Shown here piece after piece: positions 50,888 to 58,957 of a DNA stretch of 64,000 nucleotides. The stretch covers positions 1 through 64,000 of the forward strand of contig NZ_JAERJA010000004.1 in assembly GCF_016827675.1 (NCBI RefSeq), in the 5' to 3' direction. Source of the stretch: Nocardioides limicola. Its GTDB lineage: Bacteria; Actinomycetota; Actinomycetes; Propionibacteriales; Nocardioidaceae. Position numbers and translations under genes: made by a program. Each line of letters begins with the position of its first letter. The stretch's first letter is position 1. The notes under the pieces were generated by a model that was not told the DNA's origin, ran no database searches, and saw only the letters and a program-made list of their open reading frames with translations.

Positions 50888-51663
50888 TGAGCAAGTACGC
50901 CCAACCCGACCGCCGCCCCGCGGTGATCGCCGGCGCCTCCTCGGGCATCGGCGCCGAGACCGCCCGGGCGCTCGCCGCCGCCGGCTTCCCGGTCGCCCTG
51001 GGAGCCCGCAGGGTGGAGCAGTGCGAGGAGGTGGCCGCCGAGATCCGCTCCGCCGGCGGTGAGGCGGTCGCCCACCGACTCGACGTCTCCGACGACGACT
51101 CGGTGGCCGAGTTCGCCGCCAAGGTCGCCGCCGACCTCGGCGAGGTCGAGGTGGTGATCAGCAACGCCGCCCTGATCGGACCCGGCGCCCTGTTGCAGAC
51201 CACCCCCGCACGACTCGAGCGGGAGCTCGACGTCAACCTGCTCGGACCGCACCGGCTGACCAGGACCTTCGTGCCCGGCATGGTGGAGCGACAACGCGGC
51301 GACATCGTCTTCGTCTCCTCCGACGTCGCCGTCCGAGCCCGGCCGTTCATGGGCGGCTACAGCGCCAGCAAATCCGGGCTCGAAGGCCTGGTCGCCTCGC
51401 TGCAGATGGAGCTCGAAGGCACCGGAGTGCGCGCGTCGGTGGTGCGACCCGGACCCACCTGGAGCGAGATGGGCATGGACTGGGACGCCGAGGCGGCCGC
51501 CAAGGTCCTCAACGAGTGGGTCAAGTGGGGCCACGCCCGGCACTCGCACTTCCTCAAGGCCCGCGCCATCGCGGACGCGATCACCGTGGTGGTCAGCGCG
51601 CCCCGCGGCGTCCACATCTCACCCGTCGACGTCAACCCCGAAGCCCCCTTGGAGGAACTGTGA
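50887..51663 (+). CDS. Short-chain dehydrogenase/reductase (Rv0765c-like)
   Basis: 258 residues from ATG 50887. Rossmann signature AVIAGASSGIGAETARALAA, NNAG-equivalent VVISNAALIGPG, catalytic FVSSDVAVRARPFMGGYSASKSGLEGL (Ser, Tyr, Lys). The C-terminal extension (MGMDWDAEAAAKVLNEWVKW) is longer than average. Sits between the two P450 genes; may oxidise or reduce the hydroxylated product. Corresponds by position to Rv0765c. Confidence 0.82.
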   Translation: MSKYAQPDRRPAVIAGASSGIGAETARALAAAGFPVALGARRVEQCEEVAAEIRSAGGEAVAHRLDVSDDDSVAEFAAKVAADLGEVEVVISNAALIGPGALLQTTPARLERELDVNLLGPHRLTRTFVPGMVERQRGDIVFVSSDVAVRARPFMGGYSASKSGLEGLVASLQMELEGTGVRASVVRPGPTWSEMGMDWDAEAAAKVLNEWVKWGHARHSHFLKARAIADAITVVVSAPRGVHISPVDVNPEAPLEEL

Positions 51664-53066
51664 CCACGAGCCCCACCAGCGCAGCGACGCTCGCCGGGAT
51701 CCGTGAGGTCTCCACCGTGGTCGACGACCACGGCGAGCAGGTTCCGCAGATCATCCGCGGCACCGGCCACCTGCCGGAGATGCGGGTCGACCCGATCGCC
51801 CTCTTCCACCGGGTCCGCGAGGAGTGCGGCGACGTCGGCCGGTTCCGGCTGGCCGACTCCGACGTGGTCCTGGTCACCGGCGCGGAAGCCAACGAGGCGT
51901 TCTTCCGAGCGCCCGAGGAGGTGCTCGACCAGGCGGCGGCGTACCCCTTCATGACGCCGATCTTCGGCAAGGGCGTCGTCTTCGACGCCTCCCCCGAGGA
52001 GCGCCAGCAGATGCTGAAGAACCAGGCCCTGCGCGGCGACATGATGCGCGGCCACGCGGCCACCATCGAGGCCGAGATCCGGCGGATGGTCGCCGACTGG
52101 GGCGACGAGGGCGAGATCGACCTGCTGGACTTCTTCGCCGAGCTCACCATCTACACCACCAGCTCCTGCCTGATCGGCAAGCCGTTCCGCGACCAGCTCG
52201 ACGGCTCGTTCGCCGAGATCTACCACCGGCTCGAGCACGGCACCGACGCGATCGCCTACGTCGACGCGTACGCCGACATCGAGAACTTCCGGATCCGCGA
52301 CACCGCCCGGGAGGAACTGGTCGAGAAGGTGCAGGCGATCATCGCCGCCCGGGTCGAGAAGGCCGAGTCCCTGGGCGGAGAGATCCCCAAGGAGGACCGG
52401 GACCTGCTCGACGTCCTGATCGCGGTGGGCTACGACGCGGAGATGGTCACCGGCATCTTCATCTCGATGATGTTCGCCGGCCACCACACCTCCTCGGGCA
52501 CCGCCTCCTGGGCGATGATCGAGATGATGCGGAACCCGTCGGTGATGGACGAGGTCGTCGCCGAGCTCGATGAGCTGTACGCCGACGGGAGCGAGGTGTC
52601 GTTCCAGGCGTTGCGCTCGATCCCGATGCTCGAGGCCACGCTGAAGGAGACCCTGCGCCTGCACCCGCCGTTGATCATCCTGATGCGGCTGGTCCAGTCC
52701 GACTTCGAGCTGCTCGGGCACACGCTGCCCGCGGGCACCTTGATCGCGGCCAGCCCCCGGGTGTCGAACCGGATCGAGGAGGACTTTCCCCGCGCCGAAT
52801 CCTTCGACCCGAGCCGCTACATCGACCCGCGCCAGGAGGACCTGCAGAACCGGTGGACCTGGATCCCGTTCGGAGCCGGCAAGCACCGGTGCGTCGGCAA
52901 CGCCTTCGCGATGATGCAGATGAAGGCGATCTTCTCCGTCATCCTGCGCGACTTCGAGTTCGCGCCGGCCCAGCCGCTCGACTCCTACGCCGACGACTTC
53001 ACCAAGATGGTGATCCAGCTCCAGCAACCCTGCCGGGTCACCTACCGGCGCCGTAGCGGACGGTGA
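51660..53066 (+). CDS. cyp51: Sterol 14-alpha-demethylase, CYP51
   Basis: 468 residues from a GTG overlapping the SDR stop (GTGA). CYP51-diagnostic segments: YPFMTPIFGKGVVFDASPEE, ALRGDMMRGHAATIE, ELTIYTTSSCLIGKPFRDQL, the I-helix FISMMFAGHHTSSGTASW, K-helix LKETLRLHPPLIILMR and heme loop WIPFGAGKHRCVGNAFAMMQ. These track the M. tuberculosis enzyme closely. Removes the 14-alpha-methyl group of sterols in three oxidations, using the ferredoxin encoded next. N-terminus is ~15 residues longer than the mycobacterial protein. No sterol-synthesis genes are in the window, so the natural substrate is uncertain. Confidence 0.92.
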   Translation: MTTSPTSAATLAGIREVSTVVDDHGEQVPQIIRGTGHLPEMRVDPIALFHRVREECGDVGRFRLADSDVVLVTGAEANEAFFRAPEEVLDQAAAYPFMTPIFGKGVVFDASPEERQQMLKNQALRGDMMRGHAATIEAEIRRMVADWGDEGEIDLLDFFAELTIYTTSSCLIGKPFRDQLDGSFAEIYHRLEHGTDAIAYVDAYADIENFRIRDTAREELVEKVQAIIAARVEKAESLGGEIPKEDRDLLDVLIAVGYDAEMVTGIFISMMFAGHHTSSGTASWAMIEMMRNPSVMDEVVAELDELYADGSEVSFQALRSIPMLEATLKETLRLHPPLIILMRLVQSDFELLGHTLPAGTLIAASPRVSNRIEEDFPRAESFDPSRYIDPRQEDLQNRWTWIPFGAGKHRCVGNAFAMMQMKAIFSVILRDFEFAPAQPLDSYADDFTKMVIQLQQPCRVTYRRRSGR

Positions 53067-53272
53067 CCGCGATGAAGGTCGTCGCCGACACCGGCGTATG
53101 CCAGGGGCACCAGCTCTGCCAGGGCGAGGCCCCCACCGTCTTCGGATTCGACGAGGACGCCGACGTCGTCGTCGTACTCGACGAACACCCCGACGCCTCG
53201 CTGCGCCCCGCCGTCGTGACGGCCGTGAAGTACTGCCCCGCATTCGCCCTTTCCATCGAAGAAGAGGACTGA
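53063..53272 (+). CDS. fdx: [3Fe-4S]-type ferredoxin, redox partner of CYP51
   Basis: 69 residues from a GTG overlapping the CYP51 stop. The cluster motif is GVCQGHQLCQGEAPTVF and VKYCPAFAL: C-x2-H-x2-C...C-P, with His in place of the second Cys, as in the Rv0763c ferredoxin next to mycobacterial CYP51. Acidic surface typical of P450 ferredoxins. Transfers electrons from a reductase (not in this cluster) to CYP51 and perhaps the CYP123-like P450. Confidence 0.9.
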   Translation: MTAMKVVADTGVCQGHQLCQGEAPTVFGFDEDADVVVVLDEHPDASLRPAVVTAVKYCPAFALSIEEED

Positions 53273-53273
53273 G

Positions 53274-53924
53274 ATGAGCCAACTCACCCGCGCCGAGATC
53301 GAGGAGTTCTGGGACTCCTGGCTCGACATCAACCGTGTGGTCGAGGCGTCCGGCGACTGGCGGCCGCTGGCCGAGTGGTACGCCGAGGACGCCACCTACG
53401 GCTGGATGTACGCCCCCGACGAGCACTTCATGGCGGTCGGCCGCGACCAGATCCGGGACTGGGCGATCGGCATCGAGATGGACGGTCTCGACGGCTGGCA
53501 CTACGACTACGTCTGCTCGGTCATCGACGAGCAGAAGGCGATGGTCATCGGCTTCTGGAAGCAGCGCTCGGGGATCATCAACGACGAGACGCAGCGGGAG
53601 TACGAGATCCTCGGACTCGGCGGGTCGTGGTTCGGGCTCAAGCGGGTCACCGAGGGAGCCGACGCGGGTCAGGTGAAGATCGACTGGCAGCGCGACTGGT
53701 TCGACATGCCCTCGACCGCACACACGTTCCTCGAGATCATCAAGGCCAACAAGGCCCCCGAGACGTTGCTGAAGCGGATGTCGGTCACCGGCCACGACGT
53801 CCCCGGCCACTACCGCTACGAGGACCTTCCCTCGACCGTGTGGCCGCCGCCGGTCGAGCGTGGGGACTACGTCACCCAGGGGTCGGTCGTCGAGCCTGTC
53901 GAGACCCCGGGCGGTGTCGGATGA
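53274..53924 (+). CDS. NTF2-like/SnoaL-fold protein
   Basis: 216 residues. Opening LTRAEIEEFWDSWLDINRVV and WRPLAEWYAEDATYGWMYAP fit the cone-shaped NTF2/SnoaL fold used by ketosteroid isomerases and hydrolases. Trp/Tyr-rich throughout. The last ~20 residues (VTQGSVVEPVETPG) come from DNA carrying GTCGAGCCTGTCGAG (53889-53903), probably a repeat sequence that extended the C-terminus. Likely counterpart of Rv0762c, by position. Stop overlaps the next ATG. Confidence 0.7.
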   Translation: MSQLTRAEIEEFWDSWLDINRVVEASGDWRPLAEWYAEDATYGWMYAPDEHFMAVGRDQIRDWAIGIEMDGLDGWHYDYVCSVIDEQKAMVIGFWKQRSGIINDETQREYEILGLGGSWFGLKRVTEGADAGQVKIDWQRDWFDMPSTAHTFLEIIKANKAPETLLKRMSVTGHDVPGHYRYEDLPSTVWPPPVERGDYVTQGSVVEPVETPGGVG

Positions 53925-55447
53925 GCGAGATCTCGACGAGCTCGATCAGCGACGCGAGCTCGATCAGCGACGCGAACGCGATCAGCGATCAGAACGCGAT
54001 CACCCTCCCGCCCGCCCAGCAACTCATCGACGGCAAGCTGCGCGGCGCGGAGTCGTCGTACCCGATCCTCAATCCGGCCACCGGTGCCGTGATCGGCACC
54101 GCGCCGGACAGCACCGCCGAGGATGTCGACGCGGCGATCGCGGCGGCCCGACGGGCCTTCGACGAGACCGACTGGTCCACCGACCGCGCGCTGCGGGTCC
54201 GGTGCCTGCGGCAGTTGCACGCGGCGCTGCTCGCCGAGGCGGATGAGTTCCGGGCGTTGACCACCGCCGAGGTGGGGATGCCGAGTTTCATGATGACCGC
54301 GGCCGGCTTCGACGTGCCGTTGGAGGGGCTGGCCTGGGTCACCGAGCTGGCCGAGAGCTACGAGTTCGAGACCGACCTCGGCGTGGCCTCCCCGATGGGG
54401 ATCGCATCGCGCCGGACGGTACGCCGCGAGCCGGTCGGCGTGGTCGCCGCGATCACGCCGTGGAACGTGCCCACCCAGATCAATCTGGCCAAGATCGGTC
54501 CGGCGCTGGCCGCCGGCTGCACCGTGGTGCTCAAGCCGGCTCCGGACACCCCGTGGGTGGCCGCCGAGCTCGGCCGCCTGGTCGCCGAACAGACCGACAT
54601 CCCGGCCGGGGTGTTCAACGTGGTGATGCCCGCCGACAACGCGGTCGCCGCCCAACTCTCCAGCGACCCGCGGGTCGACATGGTGTCGTTCACCGGCTCC
54701 ACCGCCACCGGCAAGGCGATCATGGCCGCTGCCGCGCCGACGTTGAAGCGGGTCTTCCTCGAGCTCGGCGGCAAGTCCGCGGCGATCGTGCTGGACGACG
54801 CCGACGTCGCCGGGGCCGCGGCCGCCACCGCGTTCGCCGCCTGCATCCACGCCGGCCAGGGGTGCGCGCTGACCACCCGGCTGGTGGTGCCCCGGGCCAA
54901 GTACGACGAGGCGGTCGAGTCCGCGGCGTCGACGATGGAGATGATCGGGGCCAAGGACCCCAGCGAACCCGACGCCATCTGTGGGCCGGTGATCTCGGCC
55001 GTCCAGCGGGACCGGATCGCCGCGTACCTGGCGCTCGCCGAGGCCGAGGGTGGCCGGTTCGCGACCGGGGGCCGGATCATCGAGGGCGACGGGTTCTGGG
55101 TCGAGCCGACCGTGGTCGCCGGCCTTGACAACTCCTCACGCCTTGCCCAGGAGGAGATCTTCGGGCCGGTGCTGGTGGTGATCCCCCACGACGGCGACGA
55201 CGACGCGGTCCGGATCGCCAACGACTCGGCGTACGGACTCTCCGGCTCGGTGGACTCCGGCTCGCTGGAGCGGGCCAAGGCCGTCGCGGCCCGGATCCGC
55301 ACCGGCACTCTGGCCGTCAACGGGGGTGTCTGGTTCAGCCCGGATGCACCCTTCGGCGGCTACAAGCAGTCCGGCCTGGGCCGGGAGATGGGGGTGGCCG
55401 GCTTCGAGGAGTACCTCGAGACCAAGACCATCGCCGAACCCGCCTGA
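53921..55447 (+). CDS. aldA: Aldehyde dehydrogenase (AldA/Rv0768-like)
   Basis: 508 residues from ATG 53921, overlapping the NTF2-like stop. NAD-binding VVLKPAPDTPWVAAEL, FTGSTATGKAIM, the general base in VFLELGGKSAAIVLDD and the nucleophilic Cys in HAGQGCALTTRLVVP; EEIFGPVLVV and the C-terminal GGVWFSPDAPFGGYKQSGLG. The first ~27 residues contain a hexapeptide repeat (SSISDA, SSISDA, NAISDQ, NAIT) encoded by an 18-bp tandem repeat at 53939-54001; relatives lack it. Probably oxidises an aldehyde formed by the P450s or SDRs. Confidence 0.85.
   Translation: MSEISTSSISDASSISDANAISDQNAITLPPAQQLIDGKLRGAESSYPILNPATGAVIGTAPDSTAEDVDAAIAAARRAFDETDWSTDRALRVRCLRQLHAALLAEADEFRALTTAEVGMPSFMMTAAGFDVPLEGLAWVTELAESYEFETDLGVASPMGIASRRTVRREPVGVVAAITPWNVPTQINLAKIGPALAAGCTVVLKPAPDTPWVAAELGRLVAEQTDIPAGVFNVVMPADNAVAAQLSSDPRVDMVSFTGSTATGKAIMAAAAPTLKRVFLELGGKSAAIVLDDADVAGAAAATAFAACIHAGQGCALTTRLVVPRAKYDEAVESAASTMEMIGAKDPSEPDAICGPVISAVQRDRIAAYLALAEAEGGRFATGGRIIEGDGFWVEPTVVAGLDNSSRLAQEEIFGPVLVVIPHDGDDDAVRIANDSAYGLSGSVDSGSLERAKAVAARIRTGTLAVNGGVWFSPDAPFGGYKQSGLGREMGVAGFEEYLETKTIAEPA
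53939..54001 (+). repeat. 18-bp tandem repeat inside the aldehyde dehydrogenase gene
   Basis: Two exact copies of AGCTCGATCAGCGACGCG at 53939-53956 and 53957-53974, then two degenerate ones. It encodes the SSISDA-type N-terminal extension. Replication slippage would change its length in frame. Confidence 0.85.
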
Positions 55448-55450
55448 CCC

Positions 55451-55576
55451 GCCGAGTTGGGCCCCATCCGCGCCGAGTTGGGCCCCATCCGCGCCGAGTT
55501 GGGCCCCATCCGCGCCGAGTTGGGCCCCATCCGCGCCGAGTTGGGCCCTATCCGCATCGAGTTGGGCCTCGCACCC
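55451..55576. repeat. 21-bp tandem repeat array (5 copies plus one degenerate)
   Basis: Copies start at 55451, 55472, 55493, 55514 and 55535 (unit begins GCCGAGTTGGGCCCCATCC), with a decayed sixth at 55556-55576. The first four are identical. It begins three bases after the aldehyde dehydrogenase stop and ends 25 bases before the next SDR, inside an otherwise tightly packed operon. Shares the edge CGAGTTGG-type/21-22 bp period with the arrays at 14.2, 38.8, 57.6 and 59.0 kb but has its own core. Confidence 0.92.
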
Positions 55577-55601
55577 ATCCACTGATCAGAAGAAGGACAC
55601 C

Positions 55602-56351
55602 ATGAGCAGATTCACCGGCAAGGTCGTCGTCGTCACCGGCGCCGCCCAGGGCATCGGCGAGGCCTACGCGAAGGCGCTCGCCAGCGAAGGGGCCACCGTC
55701 GTCGTCGCCGACCTCAACGTCGACGGCGGCGAACGGGTCGCCAAGGAGATCGAGGCCGGCGGCGGCTCGGCACTCTTCGTCCGCTGCGACGTCTCCTCCC
55801 ACGACTCCGCCACTGCCCTCGCGGCGACCGTCGAGGCGGCGTACGGCGGGATCGATGCGCTGGTCAACAACGCGGCCATCTACGGCGACATGCAGTTCGA
55901 CCTGCTGATCAGCGTCGACTGGGACTACTACCGCAAGTTCATGAGCGTCAACATGGACGGGGCCCTGGTGATGACGCGTGCCCTCTATCCGTCGATGCAG
56001 AAGCGCGGCGGCGGTTCGATCGTCAACCAGAGCTCGACTGCGGCCTACCTCTACTCCGGCTTCTACGGGCTGGCCAAGGTCGGTATCAACGGACTCACCC
56101 AGCAGCTCGCCCACGAACTCGGCGGGATGGGCATCCGGGTCAACGCGATCGCCCCCGGCCCCACCGACACCGAGGCCACCCGCACCCAGGCCGGCGACGC
56201 CGCCAAGGACCTGGTCAAGGGACTCGCCCTCAAGCGGATGGGCCAGGTCGACGACATGGTCGGTGCCTGCCTCTTCCTGCTCTCGGACGACTCCTCGTGG
56301 ATCACCGGGCAGATCCTTGCCGTCGACGGCGGACAGACCTTCCGGCTATGA
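55602..56351 (+). CDS. Short-chain dehydrogenase/reductase (Rv0769-like)
   Basis: 249 residues from ATG 55602 after AGAAGGAC. VVVVTGAAQGIGEAYAKALA cofactor site, LVNNAAIYGDM, IVNQSSTAAYLYSGFYGLAK catalytic Ser-Tyr-Lys, and the C-terminal SWITGQILAVDGGQTFRL. Classical SDR of the size of Rv0769. Follows the 21-bp repeat array; its stop overlaps the next ATG by four bases. Confidence 0.85.
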   Translation: MSRFTGKVVVVTGAAQGIGEAYAKALASEGATVVVADLNVDGGERVAKEIEAGGGSALFVRCDVSSHDSATALAATVEAAYGGIDALVNNAAIYGDMQFDLLISVDWDYYRKFMSVNMDGALVMTRALYPSMQKRGGGSIVNQSSTAAYLYSGFYGLAKVGINGLTQQLAHELGGMGIRVNAIAPGPTDTEATRTQAGDAAKDLVKGLALKRMGQVDDMVGACLFLLSDDSSWITGQILAVDGGQTFRL

Positions 56352-57238
56352 ACGTCGGATTCGTGGGGCTCGGCAACATCGGCAAGCCGATGGCGCAGCG
56401 CCTTGCTGCTGCCGAGAACGTCGCGTTGGCCGTGTACGACGTGATGCCGGAGCCGTTGGACGAGCTTGCGGCGGCCGGCGCGTCGGTGGCCGACAGCGTG
56501 GGTGATCTGGCCGCCTCCGTGGATGTCCTCTGCGTGATGGTGCGCGACGACGACCAGGTGCGCGACGTACTCGGCGAGGTGCTCGCGCACGTGGGCCGGC
56601 GAACCTCCCCGCGCCCGCTGGTGGTGGCCGTGCACTCCACGATCGCGCCGGGCACCCCAGCGACGCTGGCCGAGACCGCTGCTCGACACGACGTACTGGT
56701 CGTGGACGCGCCGGTCTCCGGTGGGCCGATGGGTGCCGCCGAGGGGACCCTGGCGATCCTGGTCGGGGGCAGCGAGGAGGCCTTCGCGGCGGCCCGGCCG
56801 GCGTTGTCCGTGCTGGGTTCGAAGGTGATCCATGCCGGTCCGGTCGGTGCCGGCACCCAGTTCAAGCTGGCCCGCAATCTGATGCACTTCGTCGCGTTCA
56901 CCGCGGCGACCGAGGCTCAGCGGCTGGCCGAGGCGGCCGGGCTGGACCTGGTCGCGCTCGGTGACGTCGTCCGCCACACCGACGCCATCACCGGCGGACC
57001 GGGCGCGATCATGCACCGTGACAGTGCGGCGACCCTGGATCCGGACGACTTCTGGCACGGTGTCTTCAGCCATGTCCGGGCACTGGGCGAGAAGGACCTC
57101 CGGTTCGCCACTGAGCTCGCCGACCAGCTCGGCGTCGACGTCCCTCTGGCCAGACTCGCCCTGGACCGCCTCGGTCCGGGGTTGGGATTGTCGGACTCAC
57201 CGCCACGCCACGCATCCCACCACCAGGAGCAGTCATGA
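56348..57238 (+). CDS. 3-hydroxyisobutyrate dehydrogenase-like protein (Rv0770-like)
   Basis: 296 residues. Beta-hydroxyacid dehydrogenase family: NVGFVGLGNIGKPMAQRL cofactor site, VVDAPVSGGPMGAAEGTLAI substrate site, KVIHAGPVGAGTQFKLARNL with the catalytic Lys. Family oxidises 3-hydroxyisobutyrate, tartronate semialdehyde or related acids; substrate here unknown. Matches Rv0770 in size and position. Overlaps the next gene by four bases. Confidence 0.83.
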   Translation: MNVGFVGLGNIGKPMAQRLAAAENVALAVYDVMPEPLDELAAAGASVADSVGDLAASVDVLCVMVRDDDQVRDVLGEVLAHVGRRTSPRPLVVAVHSTIAPGTPATLAETAARHDVLVVDAPVSGGPMGAAEGTLAILVGGSEEAFAAARPALSVLGSKVIHAGPVGAGTQFKLARNLMHFVAFTAATEAQRLAEAAGLDLVALGDVVRHTDAITGGPGAIMHRDSAATLDPDDFWHGVFSHVRALGEKDLRFATELADQLGVDVPLARLALDRLGPGLGLSDSPPRHASHHQEQS

Positions 57239-57603
57239 CCGACAAGTTCGCTGACCTTCCCGAGCAGCGCCGCCGCGGGCTGTTGAAGATGGAGGAGGTC
57301 TACGGCTTCGACATGACCGACGGCACCGGCGACTTCTTCCGCTACACGGCCGACCACCTGTTCGGCGACATCTGGACCCGCCCCGGCCTCTCGGACCGGG
57401 ACCGTAGGTTGTTGCTGATCGGCATGCTCACCGGGGCCGGCGCGGCCGATGTCCTGGGCATCCAGATCCCGGCGGCCTATGCCAACGGTGAGTTCGACGC
57501 CGAGGCGTTGCGCGAGATCGTGGTCTTCCTATGCCACTACGCTGGCTGGCCCAACGCTGCTCGCCTCAACTCCATCGTCGAGGACACCATCGCCAAATCC
57601 TGA
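57235..57603 (+). CDS. Carboxymuconolactone decarboxylase family protein (Rv0771-like)
   Basis: 122 residues. CMD/AhpD-like helical fold: GDIWTRPGLSDRDRRLLLIG, AYANGEFDAEALREIVVFLC and HYAGWPNAARLNSI. It lacks the CxxC of AhpD peroxidases, so a decarboxylase-like or unknown role is more likely. Shorter than Rv0771 as I remember it. Last gene of the CYP51 operon; the stop is followed directly by the 22-bp repeats. Confidence 0.8.
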   Translation: MTDKFADLPEQRRRGLLKMEEVYGFDMTDGTGDFFRYTADHLFGDIWTRPGLSDRDRRLLLIGMLTGAGAADVLGIQIPAAYANGEFDAEALREIVVFLCHYAGWPNAARLNSIVEDTIAKS

Positions 57604-57669
57604 CGAGGTGGGGTTTGTGGCCGCGCGAGGTGGGGTTCGTGGCCGGCCGAGGTGGGGTTCGTGGCCGCC
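57604..57669 (+). repeat. 22-bp repeat array after the CYP51 operon (3 copies)
   Basis: Units start at 57604, 57626 and 57648; core CGAGGTGGGGTTTGTGGCC, then two units with TTCGTGG. The first starts immediately after the TGA of the carboxymuconolactone-decarboxylase-like gene. The convergent gene ends 14 bases beyond the array, so it fills the gap and may act as a transcription end signal. Confidence 0.9.
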
Positions 57670-57682
57670 GGATGCTCCGTCG

Positions 57683-58903
57683 TCAGACCGGGGTGATCGG
57701 GAGTGACCGGCGGGACTCGAAGGCGAAGTTCGAGCCACTGCTGAACCGGGTGACCGCCACCTCGTCGAACTCCTTGGCGGGAGTCTCACCGCGAACCACA
57801 GTCGCTGACCAACCCGCGGTGGAGGCCGTCACTGTCACGTCGTACGACGGGTCAACGGCACGCGCGATCGCCTGCAGGGCACGCTCGCGGCCGGGTCCGC
57901 ACAGCGCGATCCACGCGCGGTCGTCCTGGGCCGGCGAGGAACCGGCCACCTGCACCGAGTGGTCCACGACGGACGCGGTCACGTATGCCGCCGGGTTCAG
58001 CAGGGGATGCCACGCCATCAGCCGCACCACGTCGACCTCGGCGGTGCCCAGGTTGAGGCACCGGGCGATCCGTTCGGCGGCGATCCCGGCTATCCCGACG
58101 AGCTGCTTCTCGCAGATCTCCTCGGCTGCGTCCGGCTCGGCGCGTTGCCGCACCGCATGCGAGAACGACAGGTAGAGCAGGTGCATCTGCAGGCAGACCT
58201 CGTCGGCGATCCGCACCAGCGCGGACCGGGAGAACGTGGCGAAGTCGACGTCGGAGAGCAAGGGGCCCGCGTAGTCGGCCCGCCCCTCGTCGGTCGGATC
58301 GATCGCCGCGAGTTCAACCGCTGCGGCCTTCGACTTGGAGATGACGTGGAAGGCCGGCAGCGCCTGCGCCGGTGGATGAGCTTCGTCGATCCGCACGGTC
58401 CAGCGGCAGTGCGGGTGCCGGTCGGCAGGTGACCGAGGTGGCCGATGGATCGGGCGAACCTGGGCGCGCGGGTTTGTGGCCACAGCGGTGGCGTCGAAGG
58501 TGGGGTCCTCAATGTCGTGGCACATCGACTTCACGTAGGCCTCGCCCATCGGTTCCACGTCCATCAGGGCGCCGCAGTGGTCGAGCCAGAACTCGCCGTT
58601 CCAGCGGTCCTCGACGGCGTACCTGAAGTCCATGAACTGCGGTGGCGCCCCGATGTCGAGCTGCAGGCCCTTGAAGATCGTGATCACATCGTCGCCGACA
58701 TAGTTCAACGCGCGCTGCATCCTGCGCGTGTAGATCGGGCTTGCGCCGGCCCACTCTTCAATCGCGACCTGCGCCATCTGCTCGCGGCCGAAGGCTTGGA
58801 TGCACCAGGCCATCCCGGAGCGGTCGATGAGTTGACCGATGAGCAGGAGTTCGGGGACCAGTCGGGCGAGTTCGTCACGGCTCAGGGCGTCGTAGCGGCT
58901 CAT
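57683..58903 (-). CDS. Conserved hypothetical protein, KstR-box associated
   Basis: 406 residues from ATG 58903 (MSRYDALSRDELARLVPELL); upstream in-frame codons cross the operator. I do not recognise a named domain. Visible: a helical N-terminus (LIDRSGMAWCIQAFGREQMA), YVKSMCHDIEDPTFDATAVA, a Pro/Arg/His-rich stretch (RPIHRPPRSPADRHPHCRW), and a helical C-terminal half (IVGIAG-like: QLVGIAGIAAERIARCLNLG). No signal peptide. The perfect KstR-type palindrome just upstream suggests it belongs to a steroid-related regulon. Confidence 0.6.
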   Translation of the reverse strand: MSRYDALSRDELARLVPELLLIGQLIDRSGMAWCIQAFGREQMAQVAIEEWAGASPIYTRRMQRALNYVGDDVITIFKGLQLDIGAPPQFMDFRYAVEDRWNGEFWLDHCGALMDVEPMGEAYVKSMCHDIEDPTFDATAVATNPRAQVRPIHRPPRSPADRHPHCRWTVRIDEAHPPAQALPAFHVISKSKAAAVELAAIDPTDEGRADYAGPLLSDVDFATFSRSALVRIADEVCLQMHLLYLSFSHAVRQRAEPDAAEEICEKQLVGIAGIAAERIARCLNLGTAEVDVVRLMAWHPLLNPAAYVTASVVDHSVQVAGSSPAQDDRAWIALCGPGRERALQAIARAVDPSYDVTVTASTAGWSATVVRGETPAKEFDEVAVTRFSSGSNFAFESRRSLPITPV

Positions 58904-58913
58904 GGACACCAGT

Positions 58914-58929
58914 CTAGAACACGTTCTAG
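58914..58929. promoter_or_regulatory. KstR-type operator CTAGAACACGTTCTAG
   Basis: Perfect 7+2+7 inverted repeat whose core TAGAACACGTTCTA (58915-58928) fits TnnAACnnGTTnnA exactly. It lies 11 bases before the ATG at 58903, so repressor binding would cover the promoter or start region. Confidence 0.7.
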
Positions 58930-58957
58930 TTTCCTGTCCATGATGCTCATCCATTAG

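Noticed and set aside
55451..55576. Regular short repeats could suggest a CRISPR array
   Set aside because: Units abut directly with no unique spacers, and no cas genes are present.
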